A stretch of DNA of 45,714 nucleotides from positions 32,956-78,669 of the forward strand of contig JAPPIK010000059.1 in the NCBI GenBank assembly GCA_028820655.1. Direction: 5' to 3'. This DNA is from Candidatus Poribacteria bacterium. Lineage in GTDB: Bacteria; Poribacteria; WGA-4E; JAJDTR01. Below are positions 1 to 8,391 of the stretch, in pieces; the stretch's first letter is position 1; the number at the start of each line of letters is the position of its first letter. Position numbers and translations under genes: made by a program. The notes under the pieces are model-generated. The model worked only from the letters and a program-made list of their open reading frames with translations, did not search any database and was not told where the DNA came from.

Positions 1-157
1 ATCTCCAAATCGCGATCCCCCGCTGTAGGAGCGATCTCCAAATCGCGATTCCCCCTCTGTAGGAGCGATTTCCAAATCGCGATCCCCCTCTGTAGGAGCG
101 ATCTCCAAATCGCGATCCCCCTCTGTAGGAGCGATCTCCAGGTCGCGATCCCCCCGC
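1..157. repeat. 33-34 bp tandem repeat array at window start
   Basis: Four full units and a partial one start with TGTAGGAGCGAT at 24, 58, 91 and 124 (periods 34, 33, 33). Each unit holds a short inverted repeat, GCGATTT-CC-AAATCGC in its best form, followed by a C-run. The array reaches the window edge, so its true length is unknown. Related 'clipped' units recur in the 154 bp array at the other end of the window. Confidence 0.9.
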
Positions 158-236
158 TCCAGCGGAGCGGAATGTCAATAGAAAGTAGAAACCTCAATTC
201 TTGCACTCCAGAAGATCAAGCGAGTGGATAGCGTGT
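155..236. repeat. Two dispersed repeat units: CGCTCC-AGC-GGAGCG hairpin and a GATCAAGCGAG unit
   Basis: 155-169 is the hairpin CGCTCCAGCGGAGCG followed by AATGTCAATAG, the same family as the nine CACTCCAGCGGAGTG copies near 35 kb. 214-236 is a copy of the GATCAAGCGAGTGGATAGCG family. No gene is seen in 1-306. Confidence 0.75.
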
Positions 237-306
237 GCAAACGGATCTGTACGTTCCGGCAAATCCGAATCTTCCGGCGGATTCAGAGTCGAACCAAAGT
301 CCGTCG

Positions 307-873
307 TCAATCAACTTCGAAGTCATTAAAAGGAAACTTCTGCTTCCCTTTTATTCTTCTCATTGTTGGATCCATTTCCATTCCAAGCAACATGGCTTCA
401 TAGTAAGAGAGCTCGTCTGACGGAAAGCGCGCTTTTTTTAGCTCTTCAAAAAACGTCGGGGAAAGATATGCCCATATGTCGTTACCCCACTTCCTGATCT
501 GGCCCGAATGCAATAGAGCGGACATGAAATCTTCATTCACAGGTTCCAACATAATATAACCTGCGGCTCTGAGTTTATCATCTTTAAAACAGTAAAAGAT
601 TTTGCATTGGATGTCATCGATGACATGATTAAATATAACCGCATTATCCGTTTTTTGATGAATTCGTTTACCCTGTTCCGTAATCATGACCCTTGATTGA
701 GAATATCCCCATTTCGCCTTACGAAAATCGTGTCCTCCCGATTGCGACAAACCTCCTGCAAGATTTGCACAGCCCACGACCAATGCGGACAGTATTATCG
801 ATGTTACAGTCGGCGCTATCAGCGCCTTGCTGCATTTCGCGGCGAAACACGTTGACGCCTGCTTAAACCTCAT
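307..873 (-). CDS. Hypothetical lipoprotein, 188 aa
   Basis: No family recognised. The first 34 residues form a basic segment and a hydrophobic stretch ending in a lipobox-like VVGC, so Cys35 would be lipidated and the protein exported to an envelope membrane. The mature part is about 150 residues with no motif I can name. The start is supported by an AAGGGGA ribosome-binding site about 7 bases upstream on the minus strand. It stands alone: the TonB receptor gene diverges from it about 300 bases away. Lipoprotein status is a fairly safe inference; function is unknown. Confidence 0.75.
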   Translation of the reverse strand: MRFKQASTCFAAKCSKALIAPTVTSIILSALVVGCANLAGGLSQSGGHDFRKAKWGYSQSRVMITEQGKRIHQKTDNAVIFNHVIDDIQCKIFYCFKDDKLRAAGYIMLEPVNEDFMSALLHSGQIRKWGNDIWAYLSPTFFEELKKARFPSDELSYYEAMLLGMEMDPTMRRIKGKQKFPFNDFEVD

Positions 874-1168
874 TTATATTTCCCCTTTCAGTGACACAGA
901 TCGAACGTTCGATGACAGGCATGCGCTAAACAGTAGACGATGCTGATTGGGGACACGTTTATTAATTGCAGCATTCTTAACGCCAACGAATGAACAACCA
1001 CGCCGGTAGGTGCGGTTTCCAACCGCACCGAGGGACACATTAGCCAAGTTGCACGGCAAAGAAACCTCTTCGTTCTGTACATTTTTTTCGTCAAGGTGTA
1101 AACGCTGCCGAATCACCTGACGTCTTATGGTATGGAATTTGACGAATACCCGAGGAAAATAGCACCGC
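874..1168. other. Intergenic region with a GTAGGTGCGGTT palindrome
   Basis: This gap between divergent genes holds a dispersed palindrome at 1005-1029, GGTAGGTGCGGTTT followed by CCAACCGCACC. The same family is present near 16122 and 32263. A 103-codon minus-strand frame here runs through the repeat and is not credible as a gene. Promoters for both flanking genes should lie here, but I see no clear -35/-10 pair. Confidence 0.6.
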
Positions 1169-3412
1169 GTGAAACAGATTTGCACTCATTTTTTATTCGT
1201 ATTGTGTCTCTGTCCCTATACCGCTTTTGGACAGCAGCCTTCAAGCCAATCCGGCGAAATCCACGGCACAGTCTTCCAACAGACTCTTAAACAGCCCATC
1301 CTATCGGCGCAAGTGCGCATCGTCGAGACTGGTCAGCGCGTACGCACCGATGAGAACGGCGAGTTTCAGTTTCGAAACCTGTTCCCCGGATCATATACCC
1401 TTACCGCAAACGCACCAAGACACCAACCATCTACAAATACCGTGGCCGTCGTAACATCGGCGGAAATCACACGAGTAGAGATCTATCTTGAGCCGGTTGT
1501 AGTCTCGCTTGACGAAGTGGAGGTCACGACAGACCGTCCTCTGCAATCTCCCGGCAGGCAAAGTTTGGGCGGCGAGGAGATTCAGCGCGTCCCCGGTACG
1601 GCTGGAGATGCCCTTCGCGCCCTGCAATCCTTGCCTGCCGTCGGCGTGGCAAACGATTTTAGCGGCGCCCTGTATATCCGCGGCGGCGCTGACACAGATA
1701 ACCTTTATTACTTTGACCGGGTGCCGATCGGTTACCCCTACCATTTCGGCGGGATTGTCTCCTCGCTCAGTTCCGAAGTCATTGAGCGGATTGATGTTTA
1801 CGCCGGCGGTTACGGCGCCGAATTCGGCGTGGATTCCCAAGCGGTGATCGACATCTATTCCAGGGACAAAAATACAGCCGGTTTCGATGCCAAATTCAAC
1901 CTCAATCTACTTTACTCCGAAGGGCTATTGGAAGGCGTAATTGGCGACCAAGGATTTTGGTATGCCGCCGGACGCAGAAGCTACATTGACCTGTTTCTCA
2001 GGTCGGTATCGTTCGATAGCGGACAAATCACCGCCTTTCCACAATTCTGGGATTATCAGGTAAAGGGAGGTTATCGCCTTTCCGAAAAGCATCAACTCTC
2101 GCTCAATGTTTTTGCCTCCGGCGACAGCTTTGCGCTCAAGCTGGATGGCGAAGATGTGGACGAAGATTTAAGAGGAAACATAGACTTTGACAGCGGTTTC
2201 GAGGGAGCCGGCATTCACCTCCGCTCTCTACTCACTGACCGTTTGACCTCCTATCTATCCTTGACCCGTTCCTATTTTGCGTTTGACGTCAATATCGGCC
2301 CTGATCTATCGCTCAAAGTCGATGCTCCGCAGTATGTGATTCGCGAGGACCTCACCTACACGCTAACCCCGAAACATCAAATTGAAACCGGTTTGATACT
2401 GGGACTCGAACCGGGACGGGCTACCGGCAATTTTCTGCGTCCGCCGGATGAGGGCGAAGTCGATTACGATCCGCGGTTTATCGAAAAGCAATCGATCGAC
2501 GAATCCTCACTGGGAAAACGACTAGAAATCTATCTGCAGGACCGGTACAGGTTATTGCCATTTTTGTCGTTTGTGCTCGGTCTTCGGACGGATTACTTAA
2601 GCTATATTGACGATTTTTCCATCCAACCGCGCGGAAGCCTGCTTTTCGAAGTCTCTGCAGGTTCTCAGGTGCAACTCTCTTATGGAACCTACCAGCAGCG
2701 GCCGGCACCGCCGCGGCTTACCGAGAGCGTCGGAAACCCGGAGTTAAGCAACAGCGGTGCCAGCCACTATGTTTTGGAATATACGCGTGAAATCTCAGAG
2801 GCGACCCAAATCAAAGTCGCCGGTTACTACAAGAACCTTGTCGACCTCGTGACCAAAGATGACGAAGCGCAGTATCTCAATCAGGGCGTCGGGTTCGCGC
2901 AGGGGACCGAGCTGTTTCTCCGCCATCAAACAGGAGAGCGATTCTTGGGGTGGGGTTCCTACGCCTATGGACTCTCCAAACGGCGGGACCGCCCCGGCGA
3001 GCCGTACCGCTTCTATTCGTTCGACCAAACGCACGTGGCGACGCTTGCCGGGACCTTCCGTCCCACGCCATCGTGGGAGATTGGCGCAAAATGGCAGTAC
3101 CGGACCGGCAATCCCTACACCCCGGTTCTTGGCGCAGACTTGAAATCCGACCCGCGCAACAACGATCTCATCTACGTCCCAATCTACGCCGAGACGAATT
3201 CGGCGCGTTTTCCCGCGTATCACCGGCTGGACGTAAAGATTAGCAAAGCCTTCCGCTTTGACAATTGGCAGATGCGCGTCTTTCTCGAACTGCTAAACGC
3301 TTATAACCGCAAGAACCTTCTCGATTTCAGCTACAACGACGATTACACGGAAAAGGAAGATATCTACCAATTCCCGATTATCCCGTACTTGGGAATAGCC
3401 GTTGAGTTGTAG
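1169..3412 (+). CDS. TonB-dependent outer-membrane receptor with carboxypeptidase-regulatory N-domain
   Basis: Predicted outer-membrane active transporter of unknown substrate, 747 aa. Residues 1-21 are a signal peptide (cleavage after AFG). Residues about 28-110 are a carboxypeptidase-regulatory-like domain (GTVFQQTLKQPILSAQVRI, then TDENGEFQFRNL). Residues about 115-235 form the plug, with EEIQRVPG, LYIRGGADTDN and IDVYAGGYGAEFG. The rest is rich in alternating aromatic strands as in a 22-strand barrel, ending YLGIAVEL. GTG start; GAGGA lies 12 bases upstream. This architecture is typical of SusC/CirA-like receptors. No SusD partner, TonB, ExbB or ExbD gene is in the window, so energy coupling must come from elsewhere and substrate cannot be guessed. 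Confidence 0.92.
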   Translation: MKQICTHFLFVLCLCPYTAFGQQPSSQSGEIHGTVFQQTLKQPILSAQVRIVETGQRVRTDENGEFQFRNLFPGSYTLTANAPRHQPSTNTVAVVTSAEITRVEIYLEPVVVSLDEVEVTTDRPLQSPGRQSLGGEEIQRVPGTAGDALRALQSLPAVGVANDFSGALYIRGGADTDNLYYFDRVPIGYPYHFGGIVSSLSSEVIERIDVYAGGYGAEFGVDSQAVIDIYSRDKNTAGFDAKFNLNLLYSEGLLEGVIGDQGFWYAAGRRSYIDLFLRSVSFDSGQITAFPQFWDYQVKGGYRLSEKHQLSLNVFASGDSFALKLDGEDVDEDLRGNIDFDSGFEGAGIHLRSLLTDRLTSYLSLTRSYFAFDVNIGPDLSLKVDAPQYVIREDLTYTLTPKHQIETGLILGLEPGRATGNFLRPPDEGEVDYDPRFIEKQSIDESSLGKRLEIYLQDRYRLLPFLSFVLGLRTDYLSYIDDFSIQPRGSLLFEVSAGSQVQLSYGTYQQRPAPPRLTESVGNPELSNSGASHYVLEYTREISEATQIKVAGYYKNLVDLVTKDDEAQYLNQGVGFAQGTELFLRHQTGERFLGWGSYAYGLSKRRDRPGEPYRFYSFDQTHVATLAGTFRPTPSWEIGAKWQYRTGNPYTPVLGADLKSDPRNNDLIYVPIYAETNSARFPAYHRLDVKISKAFRFDNWQMRVFLELLNAYNRKNLLDFSYNDDYTEKEDIYQFPIIPYLGIAVEL

Positions 3413-3638
3413 CTTTTTCCAAGTGTATAAGCGCCTCGAATTATTCTAGTTTGTGCCCATTCTCAGGAATGTGGAGTCGCGAAAAATGGGGCTCCTTATT
3501 CTCTTTTGTTATCCACCCCCTTCGCCAACATCCTTCCCTTCGTTTTTCCTCATTTCGCTTGAAATCCCGGTTTCTTTCGTCTACACTACATCAAATGATT
3601 GTGCGATAAATTGACAAAAGCAGACGACCGAGGACCCA

Positions 3639-3854
3639 ATGTGCTTAAGTAGGCGCCGAGAAAAAGCAATCCAAGAACAAGCGGAACTCAAAACTCAAAA
3701 TTGGCTCAAGAGAATGAGGCTCGACAAGAACGATCAAAATCTTACCCGGCAGATGATTGATGACAAACGATCCGAGTTCGAATCCCAGATTCGAGAACTT
3801 CTATCACACCCGCGCAACCCGAGACGAAAGATGCAAACCGCTAGATCAATTTAG
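3639..3854 (+). CDS. Small hypothetical protein, 71 aa, very basic
   Basis: Short frame rich in Arg, Lys and Gln, starting MCLSRRREKAIQEQ, with no recognised domain. A GAGGA sequence lies five bases before the ATG, which is the only support for translation. It ends just before a DnaB N-terminal relic at 3863-3985 and may be part of the same decayed replication gene or mobile element. It could also be chance. Confidence 0.3.
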   Translation: MCLSRRREKAIQEQAELKTQNWLKRMRLDKNDQNLTRQMIDDKRSEFESQIRELLSHPRNPRRKMQTARSI

Positions 3855-3862
3855 TATGTTGA

Positions 3863-3985
3863 AACTCACCGCATGATAGGGAATACGAGCAGGTTGTTCT
3901 CGGCACCATGCTAGTTGATGCAAATTTGATCCCGCTCTTGACGCCAACACTCGGCCAAATCCTCGGCAACCTCATACATGAATGA
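3863..3985 (+). pseudogene. Relic of a DnaB-type helicase N-terminal domain
   Basis: Translated in the frame starting at 3863 (directly after a TGA), the sequence reads HDREYEQVVLGTMLVDAN, then LIPLLTPTLGQ, then a stop at 3983. The intact dnaB at 9365 reads HDREAERAVLGAMLMDTN, then VIPRVMPILGE, at its N-terminus. The match runs about 30 residues without gaps, but no start codon, remaining N-domain or ATPase domain follows. It is therefore a fragment of a second replicative-helicase-like gene, perhaps from a phage or integrative element. Confidence 0.75.
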
Positions 3986-4179
3986 TGCGAGATACACAAT
4001 GCGTGACGCATTGTCTGATTGCATGGAGATTGTGGTTTTTGCCCGAGGATTCCATCTGGAATATGATAATTCAAATCGTGTCTTCCGTGCATAAGATGCA
4101 TCGCTGCGGTTTGAGTCTTCGGCTCTGACAGTGTCAATACCCCGTAGCGATCACATGTAGTGACTGAAAACGGATAGCT

Positions 4180-5394
4180 ATGAGATCGTTTCCCCCAGAA
4201 GAACTCTACTACATTACCCACATAAACAATCTACATTCTATCCTTGAAAAGGGAATCTTGTCTCATGAAAGGATTGAGCAACTAGGATTAGGGTATACAT
4301 CGATTTATAATGAGGGGGTGGTCAGCAAACGCAGGAACAAATCAACGCCGGGGGGTGAAAGCCTCTGGCACTATGCCAACCTATACTTTCAGCCTCGAAA
4401 TCCGATGATGTATAGTATTGTCAGTACAAGAGACAAAGAGAATCTTGTTGTTATAGGCATATCGAAGGAGGTGTTATACGAACACGGTGTTCTTTTCACT
4501 GATGGCAACGCAGCCAACGCTCCAACACAATTTTACTCTCAGTCTGACGGACTAAAAATCCTTAAGCAACAGTGGAATGCGATTCGAAACGACTGGTGGA
4601 ATAAAGATGACGGATCCAAGCGCAAAATCATGGCAGAGTGTTTGGTACCCAACAGCGTGAACTCAAAGCACATCAATTCGCTGTTCGTTGTCAATACCGC
4701 AATTGGAAGCCGAGTAAAGCAGATTGTTGGGGAGCGCCAAATCTCTGTAATTCCAGAACCTCACATGTTCTTTCAACCGGGATCTCGAACCCAGATCGGA
4801 AACAATGTTTCCCTTGTTGACGGTGATATGTTTTTTTCCACCATGCATACGTTAACAATTAGCGTTAATCTTCAAGGAGTAATGGGAAAGGGGCTGGCGT
4901 CGCGTGCGAAGTATCAATTTCCTGATGTCTATGTAGAATACCAAGATGCATGTCGTGCAAGGAAGATTACAGCGACACGCCCCTATCTTTATAAACGTGA
5001 GACTTCATTAGATTACGAGTTGGCAGACCCAAGTTTACCGCTTTCGACTCCCAACGCTGTAAAATGGTTTCTGCTCTTTGCGACCAAGCGAAAATGGCGC
5101 GAAAACTCGCGATTAGACGACATCGAAGCTGGATTGGACTGGGTAAAAGGAAATTACAAAAAAGAAAAAATTGAGTCGCTCGCCATGCCGGCTCTAGGCT
5201 GCGGTTTGGGTAATTTGTCTTGGGCTGATGTGGGGCCGCTCATGTGCAAATATCTGCATGGACTAGAGATTCAAGTCGCAATCTACCTTCCGCGCGAACA
5301 CGAGACAACTGAACAGTATTTGGACGAAGCCTATTTGCTTGGTAATCAAGTTAATAGGCCATCCTCATCCGCGAAACAGTTGGCATTCTTTTGA
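4180..5394 (+). CDS. DarT-like ADP-ribosyltransferase fused to DarG-like macro domain
   Basis: One 404-residue protein combines toxin-like and antitoxin-like parts. Residues 1-195 match DarT (DUF4433), which ADP-ribosylates thymidine in single-stranded DNA using NAD+: LYYITHINNLHSILEKGIL at 9-27, Arg51/Arg52, YFQPRNPMMY at 69-78 and the catalytic-type Glu153 in MAECLVPNSV. Residues 210-370 match the DarG macro domain, which removes the modification: GVMGKGLASRAKYQFPDVY at 233-251, FATKRKWRENSRLDDIEAGL at 300-319 and MPALGCGLGNLSW at 336-348. DarG's extra C-terminal DarT-binding domain is absent. DarT and DarG are usually two adjacent genes. No good ribosome-binding site is seen, but conserved sequence starts at residue 9. 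Likely a self-restrained DNA-modifying defence or toxin-antitoxin module; activity is inferred from motifs only. Confidence 0.88.
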   Translation: MRSFPPEELYYITHINNLHSILEKGILSHERIEQLGLGYTSIYNEGVVSKRRNKSTPGGESLWHYANLYFQPRNPMMYSIVSTRDKENLVVIGISKEVLYEHGVLFTDGNAANAPTQFYSQSDGLKILKQQWNAIRNDWWNKDDGSKRKIMAECLVPNSVNSKHINSLFVVNTAIGSRVKQIVGERQISVIPEPHMFFQPGSRTQIGNNVSLVDGDMFFSTMHTLTISVNLQGVMGKGLASRAKYQFPDVYVEYQDACRARKITATRPYLYKRETSLDYELADPSLPLSTPNAVKWFLLFATKRKWRENSRLDDIEAGLDWVKGNYKKEKIESLAMPALGCGLGNLSWADVGPLMCKYLHGLEIQVAIYLPREHETTEQYLDEAYLLGNQVNRPSSSAKQLAFF

Positions 5395-5721
5395 TGCTAT
5401 CTTTCAACATCATCCGCCAATTACCCCCGCGATTATCAAATTTGCTGATTTTCCTCTCTCGGCGCCCCATTCAATCGTATTCTTCAGACACTTGTGTTGT
5501 CCCTCCGTTGAGCTTTGTCCCCCGTTTCACAACCCTCAATAAGAAACAGAGCACAATAAAGCTGTGTAGTTGCGGTAATTTCGGTGGCTAAAAGAACAAT
5601 GCCGTTTGCCAATTTCCGAATAGTTACTGCTAAAATACCCCTGCCTTGCCACCCCTTGATTTTAGCGCGACTACTTAACACTTATGTGGCATGCTGATAT
5701 TGCCCTCCGTCTCTGCGTTCC

Positions 5722-5780
5722 GAAACCAAGTTTTTTCCCGAAACAGTCGAAATCAAGTTTTTTCTCGAAAACTTGATTTC
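5722..5780. repeat. AT-rich palindrome family: half copy plus full 32 bp copy
   Basis: The full copy at 5749-5780 has arms GAAATCAAGTTTT and AAAACTTGATTTC around a six-base loop, so it is a perfect 13 bp stem. A half copy (GAAACCAAGTTTTTTC) lies directly upstream at 5722. Another half copy is at 5891-5913. Members recur at 6620, 9329 and 22346. Confidence 0.85.
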
Positions 5781-5842
5781 TTCGCATTAGACCGGGGAAT
5801 GCTAAACACCGAAAACGTTAGCCGCTCCGAATCGTCACTAAC

Positions 5843-5878
5843 CATCAAGCGAGTGGATAGCGAGTGCGATAGAAATCC
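5843..5878. repeat. GATCAAGCGAGTGGATAGCG-family repeat
   Basis: One clean copy of the dispersed unit: ATCAAGCGAGTGGATAGCGA followed by GTGCGATAGAAATCC. This is the simplest copy of a family that is expanded and rearranged elsewhere in the window. Confidence 0.8.
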
Positions 5879-6010
5879 ACTGGCCACTGCTTTTTTCTTG
5901 AAATCTTGGTTTCATTCTCACTCAATTCTGCTATACACCGACATCCTATAGAAATGATACATCCACCGTCAGCCAATTATTCATCCCTCCCGCAACTCGT
6001 TAATTTTAGA

Positions 6011-6039
6011 TTGACTACTTAACATGTATGTGGTATATT
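6011..6039 (+). promoter_or_regulatory. Sigma70-like promoter with no gene behind it
   Basis: TTGACT (6011-6016), a 17-base spacer and TATATT (6034-6039). A GGCC-TAAC-GGCC hairpin follows about 10 bases later, and a variant of the same block is at about 5660-5692. No open frame follows, so it would drive an untranslated RNA, or it is a chance match. Confidence 0.35.
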
Positions 6040-6222
6040 ATACGGGCCTAACGGCCATGACGGCGCAACTTTAATTTTCTGTTGGCATTCTGTTAGCATC
6101 ACGATTCCTGATAACCCGCTCCAATAAAGGGATTCTCCATTTCAGAAAATGCTAACACGCCGCTTGAATCGAAGCTCCGTTAGCATCTCATTTCACTGTA
6201 TCGGCTCAAGAGACAAAGCGGT

Positions 6223-6349
6223 GATCAAGCGAGTGGATAGATCAAGTGACTGAATAAGGAACGATCAAGGGAGATCAACTGACTGGATAAGGAAGGCGAT
6301 AGAGATCCCATAGCGACCGCGATAGAAATCCCAGTGCGATAGGGATCCA
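6223..6349. repeat. Clustered GATCAAGCGAG-family repeats
   Basis: Several degenerate units in a row: GATCAAGCGAGTGGATAG, ATCAAGTGACTGAATAAGG, GATCAACTGACTGGATAAGG, then GCGATAGAGATCC, GCGATAGAAATCC and GCGATAGGGATCC. The alternation of a 'CAAGYGAGTGRATA' half and a 'GCGATAGARATCC' half shows the unit is modular. Confidence 0.8.
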
Positions 6350-6619
6350 AGCGTTTATTGACTTAAGCGATGACCTTACGTGAAAACATACTATGCACGG
6401 CAAATCTATAGCCGCACCTTTGACTCCCAACACTCTATCAAAGTGTGCCTCGAATCGTGGGGCGAAATATACGCGCGCACAATAGCGCACCCCCGTGGCG
6501 CCTGTCGTACATGGCTTCAAGCCCCACAGGGCAAGGATTCAAGCGCAATTCCAGAACTAATCCAAGTTGTGCGCTCTTATCTCGAAAGCGCAGAAGCCGC
6601 GTTTTTTCCCAATACCACC

Positions 6620-6651
6620 GAAATCAAGTTTTTTCTTGAAAACTTGGTTTC
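6620..6651. repeat. Full 32 bp AT-rich palindrome
   Basis: Arms GAAATCAAGTTTT and AAAACTTGGTTTC with loop TTCTTG; one G-T pair breaks perfect symmetry. A TTTTTTCCC half copy precedes it. Confidence 0.85.
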
Positions 6652-7083
6652 TTACTCGCTCAATTCTGCCGGGTACATTTCAAACGATGCCAAGGACGTC
6701 AACTCTATCAAATCAGACCGAATTCATATCGTCGACATCCCTGCTTTTTGGCTAAGCGGCAGGAGGCGCGCTAAATGATATTCGCAGTATATCGCAGGAA
6801 ATCGCATAGCGCACCAATCCCGTCCAACCCCTGTCATCACTGGATTCTAAGCGACTTCTTGCTATGAGCCGTCGTCTGCGACGACATCCGTGATCGCACG
6901 CCGTTGTGCATCACGCAAACCCGAAGCAAAAAAACAGGATGACCGTCAAACCATTGATGATTGATTGCGAGCCACTGCAAATAGCAAATCCCTACAAGGA
7001 TTCCGGTACAATAAACATCCTGATAGAAAACGGCAGAGTTGATTAAATCGCGGAGATACAGCGCTTCGGCGCGAGAATATGAG

Positions 7084-7166
7084 GATCAAAGGAGCGGATA
7101 GATCAAGTAACCGAATAGGGAACGCGATAGAGATCCCGTGCGATAGAAATCCCTCAAGCGGATAAA
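7084..7166. repeat. GATCAAGCGAG-family repeats upstream of the rpsF promoter
   Basis: Degenerate units GATCAAAGGAGCGGATA, GATCAAGTAACCGAATAGGG, GCGATAGAGATCCC, GCGATAGAAATCCC and TCAAGCGGATAA. They end about 135 bases before the promoter of the ribosomal operon. Confidence 0.75.
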
Positions 7167-7300
7167 TAAGCATTGCCGCATCTCCCCAATCTCATGACCG
7201 TTCATTCGCGCCTTTGAACACTCAGCGCTAGGAATGAATCCCCAAAAGACGGGCAATATTTTGGAAAGAGGTTTAATCTTTGGCATTGCTGCAATCTTGG

Positions 7301-7329
7301 TTGATAACATAGCTGAATTATGATATAAT
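7301..7329 (+). promoter_or_regulatory. Sigma70 promoter of the rpsF-ssb-rpsR-rplI-dnaB block
   Basis: TTGATA at 7301-7306, exactly 17 bases, then consensus TATAAT at 7324-7329. Transcription would start near 7336 and give an 80-base leader before rpsF. This is the best promoter match in the window. Confidence 0.8.
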
Positions 7330-7342
7330 TTCCCGAATCTCT

Positions 7343-7388
7343 GCTCCGTTTCGCATTTAAATTGTAAATCTCAATACCGATGCGGAGC
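7343..7388 (+). promoter_or_regulatory. Leader hairpin, candidate S6:S18 autoregulatory motif
   Basis: GCTCC (7343-7347) pairs with GGAGC (7384-7388) and GCAT (7353-7356) with ATGC (7380-7383), leaving a five-base bulge (GTTTC) on one side and an unpaired CCG at 7377-7379 next to the stem. Leaders of rpsF in many bacteria bind the S6:S18 complex through a CCG at a helix junction, copying 16S helix 22. Placement directly before rpsF fits; the exact match to the known consensus is not verified. Confidence 0.45.
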
Positions 7389-7416
7389 CACACGTCCAAA
7401 GGGAGGAATAGCAATA

Positions 7417-7884
7417 TTGCGAGAATATGAATTGGTTCTGATTATCAACCCGGACCTTGAAGAGGCCGAGACCGAGTCGCTCATCGAAAGAATTAAGACG
7501 AATATCGAATCAAATGGCGGCGAAGTGCTCAAGGTTGATGCATGGGGAAGGAGGAGGTTGGCTTTTCCCATAAAGAAAAATAACGACGGCTACTATGTTT
7601 TACTCATCTTTAAGGGTGATCCGGCTTTTGTTCTCCAACTCAGCAACTCGTTTCGGGTGATAGAATCTATTGTTCGACACATGGTGGTGCTGTTTGAAGG
7701 TGATCTTGACAAGGTGATTTCGCTGAGAGAGGAAAGTCGACCTCGAGAGAGGATGGCACGACGTCCGCTGGAAGCGGAAGACCAGTCGGTTGCCCCGGTA
7801 ACCGAATCGGAAGATGAGAATAGTGTTTCGGAAAATGAAGGCGAGGATCAGGCAAAAGAAGAGACAGTTCCTGATAACTCCTAA
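7417..7884 (+). CDS. rpsF: 30S ribosomal protein S6
   Basis: S6 binds 16S rRNA with S18 in the platform of the small subunit. The first 95 residues are a normal S6: MREYELVLIINPDLEEAE, then VDAWGRRRLAFPIKKNNDGY, then VRHMVVLFEG. The last 60 residues are an acidic, low-complexity tail rich in Glu and Ser, longer than in E. coli S6 (135 aa total). The start is TTG, fixed by GGGAGG 10 bases upstream and by the conserved N-terminus. It is the first gene of rpsF-ssb-rpsR-rplI-dnaB, a very common bacterial order. Confidence 0.97.
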   Translation: MREYELVLIINPDLEEAETESLIERIKTNIESNGGEVLKVDAWGRRRLAFPIKKNNDGYYVLLIFKGDPAFVLQLSNSFRVIESIVRHMVVLFEGDLDKVISLREESRPRERMARRPLEAEDQSVAPVTESEDENSVSENEGEDQAKEETVPDNS

Positions 7885-7916
7885 CATGGCTAAGCGCTAA
7901 ATAAGGAGATGATATT

Positions 7917-8354
7917 ATGGCAAGTTACAACAAAGTCATACTTATGGGAAACTTGACCCGCGATCCGGAACTGAGATATCTTCCGAGCGGATCGGCAGTG
8001 GCAAATATCGGGCTAGCCATTAATCGGAATTGGACAGATCGCGAATCCGGTGAAAAAAGGGAAGAGGTGTGTTTTGTTGATCTGGAGGCGTTTGGAAGAA
8101 CCGCTGAAACCATGAACGAATATCTGCAAAAAGGTAGGGCGGTATTAATCGAAGGGCGCCTAAGATATCGCACGTGGGAAACAGATGACGGACAAAGACG
8201 GAGTAAACACGATATCTTTGTAGAGCGATTTCAGTTTGTCGGTGGGCGCCAGGACGGCGGCGAGTCGGGCGAGTATAGTCAACAGGGCGACGCGGCGCCT
8301 CAAGCTTCCTCATCTGGCGCCGAACCGACCACCGAAGACGATATCCCGTTCTAG
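7917..8354 (+). CDS. ssb: Single-stranded DNA-binding protein
   Basis: Protects single-stranded DNA in replication and repair. Residues 1-110 are the OB fold: MASYNKVILMGNLTRDPELR, then CFVDLEAFGRTAE, then GRLRYRTWETDDGQ. A short Gly/Ser/Gln linker follows, and the C-terminus is DDIPF, the usual acidic tip that binds partner proteins. 145 aa, slightly short. AAGGAG lies 8 bases before the ATG. It is co-transcribed behind rpsF with a gap of 32 bases. Confidence 0.97.
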   Translation: MASYNKVILMGNLTRDPELRYLPSGSAVANIGLAINRNWTDRESGEKREEVCFVDLEAFGRTAETMNEYLQKGRAVLIEGRLRYRTWETDDGQRRSKHDIFVERFQFVGGRQDGGESGEYSQQGDAAPQASSSGAEPTTEDDIPF

Positions 8355-8391
8355 CGGCATCTATTGTCCCTAATGCAAGTCAATTAATTTG

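Larger units (their letters stand above)
5395..7300. other. 1.9 kb non-coding, repeat-rich gap
   Basis: No convincing gene: the frames present run through repeats, lack good ribosome-binding sites and have no recognisable domain. The stretch holds palindromes of the AAGTTTTTTC family (5722-5780, 5891-5913, 6620-6651), GATCAAGCGAG-type repeats (5843-5878, 6223-6349, 7084-7166), and a direct repeat of about 30 bases (GACTACTTAACA followed by TATGTGG) at about 5660-5692 and 6004-6036. Confidence 0.75.

Noticed and set aside
1-157. Possible CRISPR array in the 33-34 bp tandem repeat
   Set aside because: Units are contiguous without unique spacers and no cas gene is near; it is a tandem repeat.
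874-1185. 103-codon minus-strand frame before the TonB receptor
   Set aside because: It runs through a dispersed palindrome, overlaps the receptor start, has no ribosome-binding site and no recognisable domain.
3771-3795. GAGTTCGAATCCC resembling a tRNA T-loop
   Set aside because: No acceptor, D or anticodon stems can be formed with flanking sequence.
3841-4221. 126-codon minus-strand frame
   Set aside because: It is antisense to the DnaB relic and to the start of the DarT-macro gene; composition is that of a shadow frame.
5691-5951. 86-codon plus-strand frame
   Set aside because: Composed largely of palindrome and GATCAAGCGAG repeats.
6380-6778. 132-codon plus-strand frame
   Set aside because: The AT-rich palindrome encodes part of it, no ribosome-binding site precedes it, and no domain is visible.
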